Assembly: GCF_001435895.1 (NCBI RefSeq)
Contig: NZ_AZFZ01000013.1
Location: 1 to 57,540, forward strand
DNA: 57,540 nucleotides
Direction of reading: 5' to 3'
Origin: Lentilactobacillus parafarraginis DSM 18390 = JCM 14109
GTDB taxonomy: Bacteria > Bacillota > Bacilli > Lactobacillales > Lactobacillaceae
Of the stretch, positions 1 through 9,856 are shown piece by piece (the first letter of the stretch is position 1; the number at the start of each line of letters is the position of its first letter). The position numbers and the translations under genes are program-made. Below the pieces are notes generated by a model that was not told the origin of the DNA, did no database searches, and saw nothing but the letters and a program-made list of their open reading frames with translations.

Positions 1-28
1 GGTGTTGCACTTCAATTTTAAATCGAGG
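1..28. mobile_element. Terminal inverted repeat of an insertion sequence (IS30-like), left window edge
   Basis: Bases 2-28, read on the minus strand, match bases 57513-57539 at 21 of 27 positions without gaps; the 11-base inner part AAGTGCAACAC is identical. The outer tip faces into the window, 18 bases from the uvrC stop codon, and the inner side runs off the window. This is how the end of an insertion sequence inserted just after uvrC would look. The layout (TCAATTG then GCAACA inward) recalls, from memory, the ends of IS30-family elements. No transposase is present, so the family is an inference. Confidence 0.6.
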
Positions 29-46
29 AAAAGATTAAAAATTAGC

Positions 47-1879
47 CTAATTAATTAACTTTTTATCCTGATAATTCGTCACCCGTCGCTCCTCATCAAT
101 TTTGCTGAGGGAAAATTTAATTGTCCGCGCGACCGTTTCGGAAATTCCCAACGCGCGAATGTCATCGACTGAAGCATCGGAAATCTTTTTAAGCGACCCA
201 AATTTTCGCAATAGTTTGTTGCGGGTCTTTGGCCCAACCCCGGCAATCGAGTCCAGCCGTGACCCCAACGAATTTTTCGCATGAACTTTCCGGTGAAATG
301 TGATGGCAAACCGGTGAACTTCATCCTGAATCCGCTGCAGTAAATAAAACCCCTGACTCTTAGGATCCAAATGAAGTGGGGTATCGCTATTCCCAAATAG
401 TAAATCGGCCGTCTGGTGATGATCGTTTTTTACCATGCCGCCAACCGGAATATGAAGATCTAACTCGTTGACCAACACATCTTTTACCGCGTTCATTTGA
501 ATTGTACCGCCATCCATTAAGATTAAATCCGGCATTTCAGCGTGTTCTTTCAATAATCGGGTATAGCGGCGCCGAATGACTTCGCGCGTGCTGGCAGCTT
601 CGTCGGCATGATCGACCGTTTTTAACTTATACTTTCGATAAAGGTTCTTGTTAGGCTGCCCATCGACGAAAACGACCATTGCCGAAACAAGATCGGCCCC
701 CTGAATGTGGGAGTGATCAAACGCTTCAATTTTATGACCGGCGGGAATCCCCATGGCATCTGTGAGTTCCTTCATGGCTCCGGTTGTCTTACTCTCATCG
801 AGTTCAAGCAGCCGAAACTTCTCTTCAAGAACCAGTTTGGCATTTTTGCCCGCCATTTCCAGTAGGTCCCGCTTTTGGCCCCGCTGGGGGGTTCGAACCG
901 GCACGTCCTCTACAACCGAACTGATCACATCAGCCGGAAGACTTTTGGGAACGAGAATTTCCTTTGGCAGGATCTGATTTTTTTGCCGGTAAAATTGCGA
1001 AATGAAACTCACCATTTCTTCTTCAGCACTATTAATAATTGGGAAAAGCCGCTTTTCGCGCTTCATTAATCGCGATTGGCGAATAAAGAAGATCTGAATT
1101 GACAGCCATCCCTTATCCATGTAGTAATTGAAGATATCCCGGGGCGTATTATCAGTTGAAATGATTTTTTGCTTCTCAACCGTGATTTCAATGTACTTGA
1201 TCAAATCGCGAATTTCGGCGGCCCGTTCATATTCCATCTGCTCGGAAGCCGCCTGCATTCGTTTGGTTAATAATTGCTTCGCGTGGCCAACATTTCCATT
1301 TAAAAACGACTTAATGTGCTTAATCTGCCGATCATAGGTTTCCTTCGGGACAACTTTAAAACACGCCCCCAGGCACTGACCCATGTGGTAATACAGACAC
1401 GGTCGGTTTTGAAAGCCATTGCAGCGCCGCAGCGGATAAACCTTCTGTAAAAAGTTAACCGTTTCCTCTGCTGCGTAGACGTTTGGGTACGGCCCAAAAT
1501 AATAGGCGCCGTCCTTCAATAATGTATTCACGATTTTAATTTGCGGATCCCGCTCATTAGTGATCTTAATGTACGGATACCCACTGTGACCCTGTTTTAA
1601 TTTAATATTAAAGTAGGGCCGATGTTTTTGAATCAACGTAATTTCAAGCAAAAAGGCTTCTTTATCGGTCGACGTAATAATCGTTTCAAAGTCAGCAATT
1701 TCCGAGACTAGCCGTGCGGTTTTGCCTTCATGACTACTTTTGAAATATGAGCGAACCCGATTCTTTAAATTTTTAGCTTTTCCAACATAAATAATCTTAC
1801 CGTTGATATCCTTCATCAGATAACAACCAGGAAGTTCCGGCAACAGCGTTAATTTATGTTCCAGATACTCACTTGCCAA
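47..1879 (-). CDS. uvrC: Excinuclease ABC subunit UvrC
   Basis: UvrC makes both incisions around a bulky DNA lesion in the UvrABC nucleotide-excision repair complex. The 610-residue protein has the expected order: an N-terminal GIY-YIG nuclease (GCYLMKD, IIYVGKAKNL with Tyr31 and Arg41), a UVR motif near residues 205-235 for UvrB contact, the C-terminal RNase H-like nuclease (FDHSHIQG near residue 395), and paired helix-hairpin-helix motifs (GVGPKTRNKLLRKFG, then LGISETVARTI) at the end. Length is normal. The start is a TTG at 1879, chosen because AGGGGTGA lies seven bases upstream and no ATG fits. No terminator is visible in the 46 bases after the stop, which run into the insertion-sequence end. 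Confidence 0.97.
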   Translation of the reverse strand: MASEYLEHKLTLLPELPGCYLMKDINGKIIYVGKAKNLKNRVRSYFKSSHEGKTARLVSEIADFETIITSTDKEAFLLEITLIQKHRPYFNIKLKQGHSGYPYIKITNERDPQIKIVNTLLKDGAYYFGPYPNVYAAEETVNFLQKVYPLRRCNGFQNRPCLYYHMGQCLGACFKVVPKETYDRQIKHIKSFLNGNVGHAKQLLTKRMQAASEQMEYERAAEIRDLIKYIEITVEKQKIISTDNTPRDIFNYYMDKGWLSIQIFFIRQSRLMKREKRLFPIINSAEEEMVSFISQFYRQKNQILPKEILVPKSLPADVISSVVEDVPVRTPQRGQKRDLLEMAGKNAKLVLEEKFRLLELDESKTTGAMKELTDAMGIPAGHKIEAFDHSHIQGADLVSAMVVFVDGQPNKNLYRKYKLKTVDHADEAASTREVIRRRYTRLLKEHAEMPDLILMDGGTIQMNAVKDVLVNELDLHIPVGGMVKNDHHQTADLLFGNSDTPLHLDPKSQGFYLLQRIQDEVHRFAITFHRKVHAKNSLGSRLDSIAGVGPKTRNKLLRKFGSLKKISDASVDDIRALGISETVARTIKFSLSKIDEERRVTNYQDKKLIN

Positions 1880-2021
1880 AAACGTTCACCCCTTTTACAT
1901 ATTCATCTTAAAAGTATAACTCGAATGCATGTTTGCTTCAATCAATCCGGCCTGGTTTTACCTTCAATCAATAAATTCTCAAGGTTCAGCCAAAGGTCGG
2001 TCCTTTCACTAAAACCCGGGA

Positions 2022-2056
2022 CAAAAAAGAGGCTGGGCATTCCGCCACAACCTCTT
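2022..2056 (-). terminator. Rho-independent terminator after glnQ
   Basis: On the minus strand AAGAGG pairs with CCTCTT around an inner GGC/GCC stem and is followed by six T. It lies 13 bases after the glnQ stop and ends the glnPH-glnQ transcript. Confidence 0.85.
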
Positions 2057-2068
2057 AAAATGGATCTC

Positions 2069-2818
2069 TTACTTAGCCTCAATAATCTTGCCAATGAAAT
2101 CCTTGGCCCGATCATTTTGGGGATTATCAAACATTTCAGCGGGTTTACTCCGCTCAAGAATGTACCCGTCAGCCATGAACCAAACTTCATCCGCCACTGA
2201 CTTGGCAAAACCCATTTCGTGGGTCACCACAACCATCGTCATCCCCTCATTAGCCAGTTCCTGCATAACCTCAAGAACTTCGCCAACCATTTCGGGATCC
2301 AACGCACTGGTCGGTTCATCAAACAGCATCACTTCAGGATTCATTGCTAAGGCTCTGGCAATGGCCACCCGCTGCTGCTGGCCGCCCGAAAGACTACTTG
2401 GGTACGCGTCAGCTTTGCCGTCAAGCCCAACCCGCTTCAATAATTTCATGGCGGTCTGTTTGGCATCTTCTTCGCTCATATGCTTGACCCGGATAGGGGC
2501 AAGCATGAGATTTCTTAACACGGTCATATTCGGAAAGAGATTAAAGCTTTGAAAAACCATCCCCATCCGCTCACGAAGATCTAATAATTGCTTGCCGTCA
2601 ACGTGAGTTAAATCCGTTCCTTCAAACTTCACTTCGCCTGAAGTCGGCTTTTCCAAAAGATTTAAACATCTCAAGAACGTACTTTTACCAGCCCCTGAAG
2701 GCCCAATCACACAAATAACCTGACCAGACTTAACGGTTCCGTTAATATCCTTCAAAATTTCATTTTCGCCAAATTTTTTACTTAAATGATTCACTTCAAG
2801 AATATTTTTATCCTGCAT
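2069..2818 (-). CDS. glnQ: Polar amino-acid (glutamine-type) ABC transporter, ATPase
   Basis: ATP-hydrolysing subunit that powers amino-acid import by the neighbouring GlnPH membrane protein. In 249 residues all ABC motifs are visible: Walker [10 protein letters not shown] (39-47), Q-loop near 90, signature LSGGQQQR (143-150), Walker B VMLFDEP (163-169) and the switch histidine VVTHE near 200. Length fits the GlnQ/ArtP/HisP group. It overlaps glnPH by 11 bases, so the two are translationally coupled. Substrate (Gln, Glu, Arg or His) cannot be told from the ATPase; the glnPH fusion and the adjacent arg operon leave glutamine and arginine as the main candidates. Confidence 0.93.
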   Translation of the reverse strand: MQDKNILEVNHLSKKFGENEILKDINGTVKSGQVICVIGPSGAGKSTFLRCLNLLEKPTSGEVKFEGTDLTHVDGKQLLDLRERMGMVFQSFNLFPNMTVLRNLMLAPIRVKHMSEEDAKQTAMKLLKRVGLDGKADAYPSSLSGGQQQRVAIARALAMNPEVMLFDEPTSALDPEMVGEVLEVMQELANEGMTMVVVTHEMGFAKSVADEVWFMADGYILERSKPAEMFDNPQNDRAKDFIGKIIEAK

Positions 2819-4277
2819 GTTTCATCTTCCCTTCGTAGTAATTCAGAAGTCTTGTGAGTAAGAATGTCATCACGAAGTACAGGACCATGGCGACGAAAAT
2901 TGGGATAACGCCCCGGTAAGTATCGGCCCGAACAATGTTCAACTGGTAAATCAAATCGGTAACCCCGATAATCGACACAATTGAACTTTCCTTAATTAAC
3001 GAGATAAATTCGTTACCCAACGCCGGCCAGATGTTCTTGAAGGCCTGTGGCAAAACGACATAACGCATCATGTCGCTCTTCGTCAAGCCCAAGCTTTCGG
3101 CGGCCTCAGTCTGGCCCTTTTCGACAGAATTAATGCCGCCCCGGATGATTTCAGCAACATAGGCACCACTGTTAAGCGAAACCGCGATAATCCCTGAAAG
3201 AAGCGCCGGAATGTTAATCACAACCCCGATCCCGAAGTAGACAAACATCACTTGGACCATCAAAGGTGTGCCCCGAATAAATTCCGTATAACTGATGGCT
3301 AAACCGCGCAGCCATTTTTGCTTGGTAAACCGCATCAATGCCAAGACAACGCCGATGATCACCCCAAATAACGTTGAAATCAGAGAAATCAAGATGGTGT
3401 ACTCAACACCCTTTGCGAAGTAGCTCCAGTAATGCCACATCGATGTATTAACGGTGTTGACCTTCATATATTTACCAGCAGAAGCTAAGTATTTACTGGT
3501 TAAATCCTGCTTCTTAATTTGATCGATACTTTTATTGACCGCGTTGACCAAGCTGGTAGAGCCCTTCTTAAAGGCGATCGCAGCCCCAACATCATTTTTA
3601 TTTAAATGATAGCCGGATGGAATCATCTTCAGAGTTGGATCATTCTTGACGTAAGCTTCGGCGCTGGGCTTTTCAATTCCTAACGCGTCAATCTTGTTGG
3701 TCTTCAATGCCAAAACCAAATCGGTTGATTTGTCCATTCCTTTAACCGTGGAATTCGGAATTCGCTTCTTAGCAAGTCCGTACTGCAAGGTCCCGGTTTG
3801 CGCCCCGATTGTCGCTCCTCGGAGGTTCTTGACGCTCTTATACTTATTGACGTCCTTGGAATTAATCAGGAAGCTCTGCCCACCTGAATAGTAGATCTTC
3901 GAAAAATCAACACTTTGGCGCCGTTCAGCGGTTGGGTTAATCCCCCCAATGGCCATGTCGGCTTTACCGGTTTGAATAGCGACCAGCAATGAGTCAAAAT
4001 TCATGCTTTTAATAACCAGCTTAACGTGCAGATCCTTAGCCACCTTTTTGGCGACGTCAATATCCATCCCAACAATCTGGCTCTTGCCATTTTTATTCAC
4101 TTGGAATTCATATGGCGGATAATCCGGACTCGTTGCCATAATCAACTCGCCCCGCTGCTTAACCCGTTGCAGCGACGTGTCAGCTGCCGCTGCGGAGTTG
4201 GTTTGAATAAGACCAACTGTCAGCAAAGTCACAACTAACAATATCGTTTGAATAATTGCTTTTACATTCTTCTTCAT
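2808..4277 (-). CDS. glnPH: Fused substrate-binding protein and permease of amino-acid ABC transporter
   Basis: A single 489-residue chain joins an extracytoplasmic amino-acid binding domain to the membrane permease, as is common in lactic acid bacteria. A signal peptide ([10 protein letters not shown] followed by a hydrophobic stretch and SAAAAD) starts it; the binding domain covers about residues 30-260 ([45 protein letters not shown]), and the permease about 285-485 with the coupling EAA loop ([20 protein letters not shown]). The start at 4277 was preferred to longer possibilities because GAAGGAAAG lies just upstream and it places the signal peptide at the N-terminus. A TATAAT at 4309-4314 is a probable -10 box. 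The name follows the domain fusion; substrate is uncertain. Confidence 0.9.
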   Translation of the reverse strand: MKKNVKAIIQTILLVVTLLTVGLIQTNSAAAADTSLQRVKQRGELIMATSPDYPPYEFQVNKNGKSQIVGMDIDVAKKVAKDLHVKLVIKSMNFDSLLVAIQTGKADMAIGGINPTAERRQSVDFSKIYYSGGQSFLINSKDVNKYKSVKNLRGATIGAQTGTLQYGLAKKRIPNSTVKGMDKSTDLVLALKTNKIDALGIEKPSAEAYVKNDPTLKMIPSGYHLNKNDVGAAIAFKKGSTSLVNAVNKSIDQIKKQDLTSKYLASAGKYMKVNTVNTSMWHYWSYFAKGVEYTILISLISTLFGVIIGVVLALMRFTKQKWLRGLAISYTEFIRGTPLMVQVMFVYFGIGVVINIPALLSGIIAVSLNSGAYVAEIIRGGINSVEKGQTEAAESLGLTKSDMMRYVVLPQAFKNIWPALGNEFISLIKESSIVSIIGVTDLIYQLNIVRADTYRGVIPIFVAMVLYFVMTFLLTRLLNYYEGKMKHAG

Positions 4278-4356
4278 TAACTTTCCTTCTCCCACTTTGA
4301 TAATACCCATTATACTAACGCAATTTGATGATTTATGCAATTAAAAAAGTAATTTA

Positions 4357-4405
4357 GTCAATTTTATTCATATATTCGTCTTGATTCTGTATATATGCAG
4401 TCAAG
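4357..4405. promoter_or_regulatory. Candidate operators between glnPH and the 53-residue gene
   Basis: Two signals lie between divergent genes. Bases 4380-4405 form an inverted repeat in which CTTGA and TCAAG flank a near-palindromic CTG/CAG core with TATATA in the middle. Bases 4357-4370 read TGAATAAAATTGAC on the minus strand, which matches the first half of the ARG-box consensus as I remember it (CATGAATAAAAATKCAAK) but not the second half. Either could bind a regulator of the transporter; which one is unknown. Confidence 0.35.
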
Positions 4406-4418
4406 TAACCCAAAAAAA

Positions 4419-4447
4419 GTGACTTTAGGCGGCAATTCTGATATGAT
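4419..4447 (+). promoter_or_regulatory. Promoter of the 53-residue gene
   Basis: GTGACT and TATGAT are separated by 17 bases, 31 bases before the start codon at 4479. Four of six and five of six bases match the sigma-A consensus. Confidence 0.55.
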
Positions 4448-4478
4448 TGTTGGGTAAAGAAGTAAGGAGATGAACCGA

Positions 4479-4640
4479 ATGTCACTTAAGGTTAACCGTC
4501 AGGACGACTTGGACGCCATGTTTGGCAAATTTGCCGAAATGAATCTCGATGATGATAAACGTGATAAGTTTTTAAAACACGACAAAAAAGACAAAAATAA
4601 GAAACGCAAGAATGAAAAACGACCTGAAAAACGTCATTAA
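4479..4640 (+). CDS. Small, highly charged conserved-type protein, 53 residues
   Basis: A 53-residue reading frame has a good ribosome site (AAGGAG, nine bases before ATG), its own promoter and a strong terminator, so it is very probably real although short. The N-terminal half (MSLKVNRQDDLDAMFGKFAE) is amphipathic and acidic; the C-terminal half is almost only Lys, Arg, Asp, Asn and His and ends in KRPEKRH. There is no signal peptide or membrane segment. The opening residues remind me of the small SPJ_0845-type family of lactobacilli and streptococci, whose function is unknown, but this is from memory. The basic tail would suit nucleic-acid or ribosome contact; that is only inference. Confidence 0.75.
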   Translation: MSLKVNRQDDLDAMFGKFAEMNLDDDKRDKFLKHDKKDKNKKRKNEKRPEKRH

Positions 4641-4642
4641 TT

Positions 4643-4682
4643 AAAAAGTGTTCCCCCGGATTTTCCGGGAGAGCACTTTTTT
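4643..4682. terminator. Bidirectional terminator between the small gene and argH
   Basis: AAAAAGTG and CCCCCGGA pair with TCCGGGAG and CACTTTTT around a short loop. A T run follows on both strands, so it can end both the small plus-strand gene and argGH. Confidence 0.9.
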
Positions 4683-4683
4683 G

Positions 4684-6069
4684 TTAGGCATTTTTTAGTT
4701 CATTCTTTGCGTTTTTGATTTGTAGTCTAACCTGATCAAATCCGGTACCACCCAAAGAATGACGCCGTTGGACAGCCACTTCTGATTTCAAATCATGGTA
4801 AACGTCTTCATCAATCTTGGGAGACGCTTTCTTGAGGTCTTCAAGTGACATATCCTGAAGGTTTTGATGGGTTTCAATCCCCTTGAGGACTAGCTGACCC
4901 ACAATCCCGTGGGCTTCCCGAAACGGCACGCCCTTAGCTGCCAAGTAATCGGCTAATTCCGTGGCATTTGAAAAGTCATTTTCAGTCGCGTGCTTCATCC
5001 GTTCAACATTGGGCTTAGCTGTCTTCAGCATGCCATTGAAGACTTTCAAGGAAGGCAGTAGCGTTTTAACCGTGTCAAAGACGCCCTCCTTGTCCTCCTG
5101 GAGATCTTTATTATAGGCCAGGGGTAATGACTTCATTGTGGCAAGCAGCCCCATTAGATGGCCATACACCCGGCCACTTTTGCCGCGGATTAATTCAGCC
5201 ATATCCGGATTCTTTTTCTGCGGCATAATCGAACTGCCAGTCGTGTAAGCGTCACTAAGTTCAAGATACTTAAACTCGTGGCTCACCCACATACTGATTT
5301 CCTCACAAAAACGAGAGAGATGCAGCATCAAAATTGATGAATTACTTAAAAATTCCAGGGCAAAATCCCGGTCGGAAACCGCATCCAACGAGTTGGCATA
5401 TACCTGACCAAAGCCTAATTGCTTGGCCGTATACTGACGGTCAATTGGAAACGTCGTCCCGGCAAGGGCGGCAGCCCCCAATGGCATGATGTCGGTATGG
5501 GTCATATTGAAGGTAAACCGTTCCTTATCCCGCTTTAACATCTGATAATAAGCCATTAAATAATGACCGTAGGAAATCGGTTGCGCATGCTGCAGATGGG
5601 TGTATCCCGGCATTACCGTTTCAACATTTTTCTCAGCCATCTCAACTAACGTCTTCTGCAGCGTTGTAATTTCAGCCACAATCTTTGGCAGGCGATTCTT
5701 CAGATAAAGATGAAAGTCGGTGGCAACCTGATCATTTCGTGATCGAGCAGTGTGCAATTTGCCGGCAACCGGACCAATCTTTTCTGTCAATAACGCCTCA
5801 ATATTCATATGAATATCTTCATTTTCAACCGTAAATTTGAGCTTGCCTTCATGCAATTCCTGTTGGAGGGCTTCAAGGCCGGCAACAATCTGATCGACAT
5901 CCGTCTGATCAAGTATTTTAGTATGCCCCAGCATTTTGACATGGGCCAGGGATCCTTCAATATCTTCATCAGCCAACTGCTGATCGAATGAAATGGATGC
6001 CCCGAATTCATCGACCCACTTAGACGCTTGTTGCTGGAACCGACCACCCCATAATTTCTTAGTACTCAT
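4684..6069 (-). CDS. argH: Argininosuccinate lyase
   Basis: Splits argininosuccinate into arginine and fumarate, the last step of arginine synthesis, in the cytoplasm as a tetramer. The 461-residue protein shows the aspartase/fumarase superfamily segments: TARSRNDQ (107-114), YTHLQHAQP (156-164) and the family signature [11 protein letters not shown] (278-288) with the catalytic serine. Length is typical. The ATG follows directly on the argG stop codon, so argG and argH form one operon that ends at the shared terminator at 4643-4682. Confidence 0.97.
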   Translation of the reverse strand: MSTKKLWGGRFQQQASKWVDEFGASISFDQQLADEDIEGSLAHVKMLGHTKILDQTDVDQIVAGLEALQQELHEGKLKFTVENEDIHMNIEALLTEKIGPVAGKLHTARSRNDQVATDFHLYLKNRLPKIVAEITTLQKTLVEMAEKNVETVMPGYTHLQHAQPISYGHYLMAYYQMLKRDKERFTFNMTHTDIMPLGAAALAGTTFPIDRQYTAKQLGFGQVYANSLDAVSDRDFALEFLSNSSILMLHLSRFCEEISMWVSHEFKYLELSDAYTTGSSIMPQKKNPDMAELIRGKSGRVYGHLMGLLATMKSLPLAYNKDLQEDKEGVFDTVKTLLPSLKVFNGMLKTAKPNVERMKHATENDFSNATELADYLAAKGVPFREAHGIVGQLVLKGIETHQNLQDMSLEDLKKASPKIDEDVYHDLKSEVAVQRRHSLGGTGFDQVRLQIKNAKNELKNA

Positions 6070-7365
6070 TTATTTCTTAGCTCCCGTATGTGAAGAATCA
6101 TGCTGCTCGACAGCGACTTTGTCCTTGGCAGTTGATTTTGTAACTGCTTTGACAAATTGTGACTGCTTATTCTTAAGCTGCACTTGTGAATAAACTTGAG
6201 TTGGTAAGCCCCAAAGCTTGATGAAGCCCTTGGCAGCTTCCTGGTCAAAGGAATCTGAAGCCGTATAGGTTGCCAAATCCTTGTCGTAAAGTGATGAAAT
6301 CGACTTCCGTCCCAGAACGGTCACGTTGCCTTTGAACAATTGAACCTTGACTACCCCACTGACAACTTCTTGTGACTTGTCAATGAATGCCATTAATGCA
6401 TCCATTAATGGTGAGAACCAAAGCGCGTTGTAGACCAACTCACTTAACTGCTTTTCAATCGTTGGCTTAAAGTGGGCCAGATCCCGCTCAAACGTTAAGT
6501 CTTCAAGTTCTTTATGGGCCTTAAGAAGCACCGTTGCAGCAGGAGCTTCATAGACTTCCCGGGATTTGATACCAACCAACCGATTTTCAATGTGATCGAT
6601 CCGGCCAATTCCGTGTTCACCAGCAATACTGTTCAACTGTTGAATAATTTCGGAAAACTTCATTGACTGACCATTTAGCTCGGTTGGAATTCCCTTCACA
6701 AAGGTTAGCTCAACGATTGACGGCTTGTCAGGGGTTTTTTCGATTGGGTTGGTGATTGCAAACGCGTCTTCAGGAGCTGAGTGCCATGGATCTTCCAAAA
6801 CACCGGCCTCATTAGCACGTCCCCAAATGTTGGCATCAATGGAATACGGTGAATCCAAGTCGATTGGCACCGGGATGTTGTGATCCTTGGCGTATTCAAT
6901 TTCTTGTTCACGCGACCAGTGCCAGTCCCGAACCGGACTCAGCACGTCGAGTTGGGGATCCAGGCTGTGAATGGCAACTTCAAACCGCACCTGATCATTT
7001 CCCTTGCCAGTACATCCGTGGGCAACTGCCTGAGCATGTTCTTGATGGGCAATGTCAACCAGGGCTTTAGAAATCAGTGGGCGTGACAGGGCTGAAATAA
7101 GTGGATAAGCCCCCTCATACATTGCGTTAGCTTTCAGAGCAACCGATGCGTAGTTATCGGCGAAGTCGTCGAGCGCATCAACGTTATATGCCTGAACCGC
7201 ACCGACATTCAATGCCTTTTGCTTAATGAAGTTGAGGTCCTTACCCTCCCCAACATTAATACAGCATGCGATGACATCGTAGCCCTTGTCCTTTAACCAG
7301 GGAATTGCAACTGAAGTATCAAGACCGCCTGAATATGCTAAGATTACTTTTTTATTTTCTGTCAT
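6070..7365 (-). CDS. argG: Argininosuccinate synthase
   Basis: Condenses citrulline and aspartate with ATP to argininosuccinate. The N-terminal PP-loop AYSGGLDTS (10-18) binds ATP, and [13 protein letters not shown] and [10 protein letters not shown] are family-typical. At 431 residues it is about 30 longer than most family members because of a basic C-terminal tail after [11 protein letters not shown]. It is the first gene of the argGH operon. No citrulline-producing enzyme (argF, argJ and so on) is in the window, so citrulline must come from elsewhere. The upstream region carries a good ARG-box candidate. Confidence 0.97.
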   Translation of the reverse strand: MTENKKVILAYSGGLDTSVAIPWLKDKGYDVIACCINVGEGKDLNFIKQKALNVGAVQAYNVDALDDFADNYASVALKANAMYEGAYPLISALSRPLISKALVDIAHQEHAQAVAHGCTGKGNDQVRFEVAIHSLDPQLDVLSPVRDWHWSREQEIEYAKDHNIPVPIDLDSPYSIDANIWGRANEAGVLEDPWHSAPEDAFAITNPIEKTPDKPSIVELTFVKGIPTELNGQSMKFSEIIQQLNSIAGEHGIGRIDHIENRLVGIKSREVYEAPAATVLLKAHKELEDLTFERDLAHFKPTIEKQLSELVYNALWFSPLMDALMAFIDKSQEVVSGVVKVQLFKGNVTVLGRKSISSLYDKDLATYTASDSFDQEAAKGFIKLWGLPTQVYSQVQLKNKQSQFVKAVTKSTAKDKVAVEQHDSSHTGAKK

Positions 7366-7437
7366 TTTATCATTACCTCTGATTTCTTAATTATCAATGT
7401 ATTGAGACTAACACGAATATTCAGTTAATGCAACCAT

Positions 7438-7455
7438 ATTTATGTTTTATTCATT
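7438..7455 (-). promoter_or_regulatory. Candidate ARG box (ArgR/AhrC operator) upstream of argG
   Basis: On the minus strand AATGAATAAAACATAAAT matches the Bacillus ARG-box consensus as I remember it (CATGAATAAAAATKCAAK) at about 14 of 18 positions. A weaker second copy, TGAATATTCG, lies about 30 bases nearer the gene. Position upstream of argGH fits arginine repression. Confidence 0.5.
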
Positions 7456-7517
7456 ATTTTGCCAAATATTATGTCGGATATACATTTTTAAAGCGTTCAT
7501 CGATCCATTCAGGGGTT

Positions 7518-7568
7518 ACAAAAAGCTCAAACCAAATCTGGTTCGTTACCAGAAAATGGTTTGAGCTT
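7518..7568 (-). terminator. Terminator after mazG
   Basis: AAGCTCAAACCA pairs with TGGTTTGAGCTT, with an inner CTGG/CCAG stem, and six to seven T follow on the minus strand. It ends the engB-mazG transcript. Confidence 0.9.
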
Positions 7569-7620
7569 GAAAGCGATCAACGTTATACAAGTCAGCCCGA
7601 TAAATTGAGCTGCGTGGAAA

Positions 7621-7911
7621 TTACTTCTTTGTATCCGGATATCGTTGTTCCAAACGTTTAATATTGTCCGCAGCAACCTCATCGAAGGGAATATCCGCCC
7701 ATTCAGCAATCTGGGAAAGATACCAAAGAACGTCACCCATTTCTTTGACTAGCTGGTCCTTATCCAAGCGGTTGCTTTGAAAGGTATATTTTCTGACAAG
7801 ATCGGCTACTTCTCCGGATTCACCGGTGAGGCCCAGGGCGCAGTTGGTCAAAACCTGTTCCTTGCCCATTAATGTCCGGTTAGCTGATTTTTGATAATCG
7901 TCAAAATTCAT
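7621..7911 (-). CDS. MazG-like nucleotide pyrophosphohydrolase
   Basis: Small MazG-fold protein (96 residues) of the house-cleaning type that hydrolyses (d)NTPs to monophosphates. The metal-binding pattern is clear: [12 protein letters not shown] gives ExxE, and [11 protein letters not shown] gives ExxD. Length fits a single-domain MazG-like enzyme rather than the double-domain E. coli MazG. The start at 7911 was chosen because AAGGGAG lies ten bases upstream and because it overlaps the engB stop as ATGA, a classical coupling. A longer start at 7941 lacks such a site. The exact substrate is unknown. Confidence 0.85.
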   Translation of the reverse strand: MNFDDYQKSANRTLMGKEQVLTNCALGLTGESGEVADLVRKYTFQSNRLDKDQLVKEMGDVLWYLSQIAEWADIPFDEVAADNIKRLEQRYPDTKK

Positions 7912-8495
7912 TGATGCATTCTCCCTTCGATCCATTGCCAAACTTCAGCCTTTCCCTGTTTGGTCAGTGAGGAAAACAGGATTAGGCGTTCAGAAGCATC
8001 GAGGTTCAGCGTCTTTCGAATAATCGATTCCTGTTTATTCCACTTGCCCTTGGCAATTTTATCCATTTTGGTTGCAACCGTCAGCACTTCAATTCCGTAA
8101 TACGTTAACCATTCGTGCATTGAAACGTCATCTGCCGTTGGTGCATGACGACCATCAACGAGCGCGACCACGCCCCGAAGCTGCTCACGAGAAGTCAGGT
8201 AGGTCTCAATCATCTTGCCCCATTTTTCTCGACTTACTTTTGAAGCTTTGGCATATCCGTATCCGGGAACGTCGACAAAGAATAGCTTATCCTCAATGTT
8301 ATAAAAATTCAGGGTTTGGGTCTTACCGGGCTGGCTAGAAGTTCGCGCATACCCGTTACGATTAATCAACACGTTCGTCAGTGACGATTTGCCCACATTT
8401 GAACGCCCAACAAACGCAATTTCAGGAAATTGCGTGTTGGGATATTGCTTGGGATCGACGGCACTAATTGTGAGATCGACGTTGTGTACGTCCAT
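7908..8495 (-). CDS. engB: Ribosome biogenesis GTP-binding protein EngB/YsxC
   Basis: Essential GTPase needed for late assembly of the 50S ribosomal subunit. In 195 residues it has G1 GRSNVGKSS (30-38), G3 [10 protein letters not shown]4 TKMDK and G5 FSSLTKQG. The preferred start is the ATG at 8495 behind AAAGGATGATTTG; a TTG one codon earlier is less likely. Its place after tig and clpX is the classical Firmicute order, although the lon gene that lies between clpX and engB in Bacillus subtilis is not here. Confidence 0.96.
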   Translation of the reverse strand: MDVHNVDLTISAVDPKQYPNTQFPEIAFVGRSNVGKSSLTNVLINRNGYARTSSQPGKTQTLNFYNIEDKLFFVDVPGYGYAKASKVSREKWGKMIETYLTSREQLRGVVALVDGRHAPTADDVSMHEWLTYYGIEVLTVATKMDKIAKGKWNKQESIIRKTLNLDASERLILFSSLTKQGKAEVWQWIEGRMHQ

Positions 8496-8533
8496 CAAAT
8501 CATCCTTTCGGTGGCAGAATTTCCTTATTTAAA

Positions 8534-8583
8534 CAAAAAAAGAAGCCTGACCGTAAACTATCTAAAGTTTACATCAGACTTCT
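8534..8583 (-). terminator. Terminator after clpX
   Basis: On the minus strand AGAAGTCTGA pairs with TCAGGCTTCT, with an inner GTAAAC/GTTTAC stem and seven T afterwards. Confidence 0.88.
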
Positions 8584-8588
8584 GGAGA

Positions 8589-9836
8589 TTACGATGCCTT
8601 TTTTAAGATAAGTTCTGGTTCAGTGTGGTTGGTAACCGTCTCAGGGGTGATAATCACCTTTGATACATCGTTACGACTTGGTAAATCAAACATGATGTCA
8701 CGCATCACGTCTTCAATAATCGAACGCAACCCCCGCGCACCGGTATTTCGGGCGATCGCCAACTGAGCCATCTTCTGGAGTGCTTCCGGTTGAAATTCAA
8801 GCTTTGCACCATCTAATTCAATCAGTTTCTCGTATTGCTTTACGAGGGCATTCTTTGGCTCCGTGAGAATCCGAACTAAATCATGTTCGTCCAGTTTATC
8901 AAGAGCGGTCAAAATTGGCAGCCGACCGATAAATTCAGGAATTAATCCAAACTTCAAGAGGTCCTCTGGAATAACCGACTGCATGATGTTTTTCGCGTCA
9001 ACGTCCTTGGCTTCATCAGAGTTAGTCCCAAAGCCAATCGTCTTATCGCCCAAACGGCTCTTAACGATACCTTCAATGCCATCAAACGCGCCACCAACGA
9101 TAAATAAAATGTTAGTTGTATCAATTTGAATGAACTCTTGTTGGGGATGCTTCCGGCCACCCTGAGGCGGAACATTGGCAATCGTTCCTTCAAGGATCTT
9201 CAAAAGGGCCTGTTGAACACCTTCACCGGAGACATCTCGGGTGATTGACACATTTTCGGACTTTTTAGCAATCTTATCGATTTCATCAATGTAGATAATG
9301 CCCTTTTCAGCGCGATCCACGTCGTAGTCAGCGTTCTGAAGTAACTTCAGGAGAATGTTTTCCACATCCTCACCAACATACCCAGCTTCAGTTAAGGTTG
9401 TCGCGTCGGCAATCGCAAACGGCACGTTGAGAATCTTTGCGAGCGTTTGGGCCAGGTACGTTTTCCCTGAACCAGTCGGCCCAATGATACAGATATTACT
9501 CTTTTGAAGTTCCAAGTCATCATTAGGTTCGCTAATCATTTCGTTGACCCGCTTATAGTGGTTATAAACGGCAACGGCCAACGTTCGCTTTGCGTTGTTT
9601 TGACCAATTACAAACTCATTAAGCTTGTCCAGGATTTGTGCAGGGGTCAGAACTGTCAAAAGATCGTCAGGTGTCTTTTCCGGGGCAATCTCTTCGTCAA
9701 TAATTTCCTTGCATAAATCGATACATTCATTACAAATATATACGCCGGGACCCGCAACGATTTTTTTTACTTGGTCTTGAGTTTTGCCACAGAAAGAACA
9801 GGTAATTGGTCCATTTGAATCGTTATCTTCGAACAA
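8589..9836 (-). CDS. clpX: ATP-dependent Clp protease ATP-binding subunit ClpX
   Basis: AAA+ unfoldase that recognises substrates and feeds them to the ClpP peptidase. The 415-residue chain has an N-terminal zinc domain (Cys13, Cys16, Cys35, Cys38), Walker A GPTGSGKT (119-126), the GYVG pore loop (152-155), Walker B IIYIDE (180-185) and a second pore loop in GGRKHPQQE. The start is taken as the TTG at 9836, which gives [10 protein letters not shown] as in other lactobacilli and stands ten bases after GGAGG. A GTG three codons earlier overlaps the ribosome site and is less likely. A structured leader lies upstream. Confidence 0.96.
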   Translation of the reverse strand: MFEDNDSNGPITCSFCGKTQDQVKKIVAGPGVYICNECIDLCKEIIDEEIAPEKTPDDLLTVLTPAQILDKLNEFVIGQNNAKRTLAVAVYNHYKRVNEMISEPNDDLELQKSNICIIGPTGSGKTYLAQTLAKILNVPFAIADATTLTEAGYVGEDVENILLKLLQNADYDVDRAEKGIIYIDEIDKIAKKSENVSITRDVSGEGVQQALLKILEGTIANVPPQGGRKHPQQEFIQIDTTNILFIVGGAFDGIEGIVKSRLGDKTIGFGTNSDEAKDVDAKNIMQSVIPEDLLKFGLIPEFIGRLPILTALDKLDEHDLVRILTEPKNALVKQYEKLIELDGAKLEFQPEALQKMAQLAIARNTGARGLRSIIEDVMRDIMFDLPSRNDVSKVIITPETVTNHTEPELILKKAS

Positions 9837-9856
9837 TATATTCACTCCTCCATAAG

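Noticed and set aside
1856-2200. Plus-strand frame between uvrC and glnQ
   Set aside because: It runs across the glnQ terminator and the glnQ gene and has no ribosome site or known motif.
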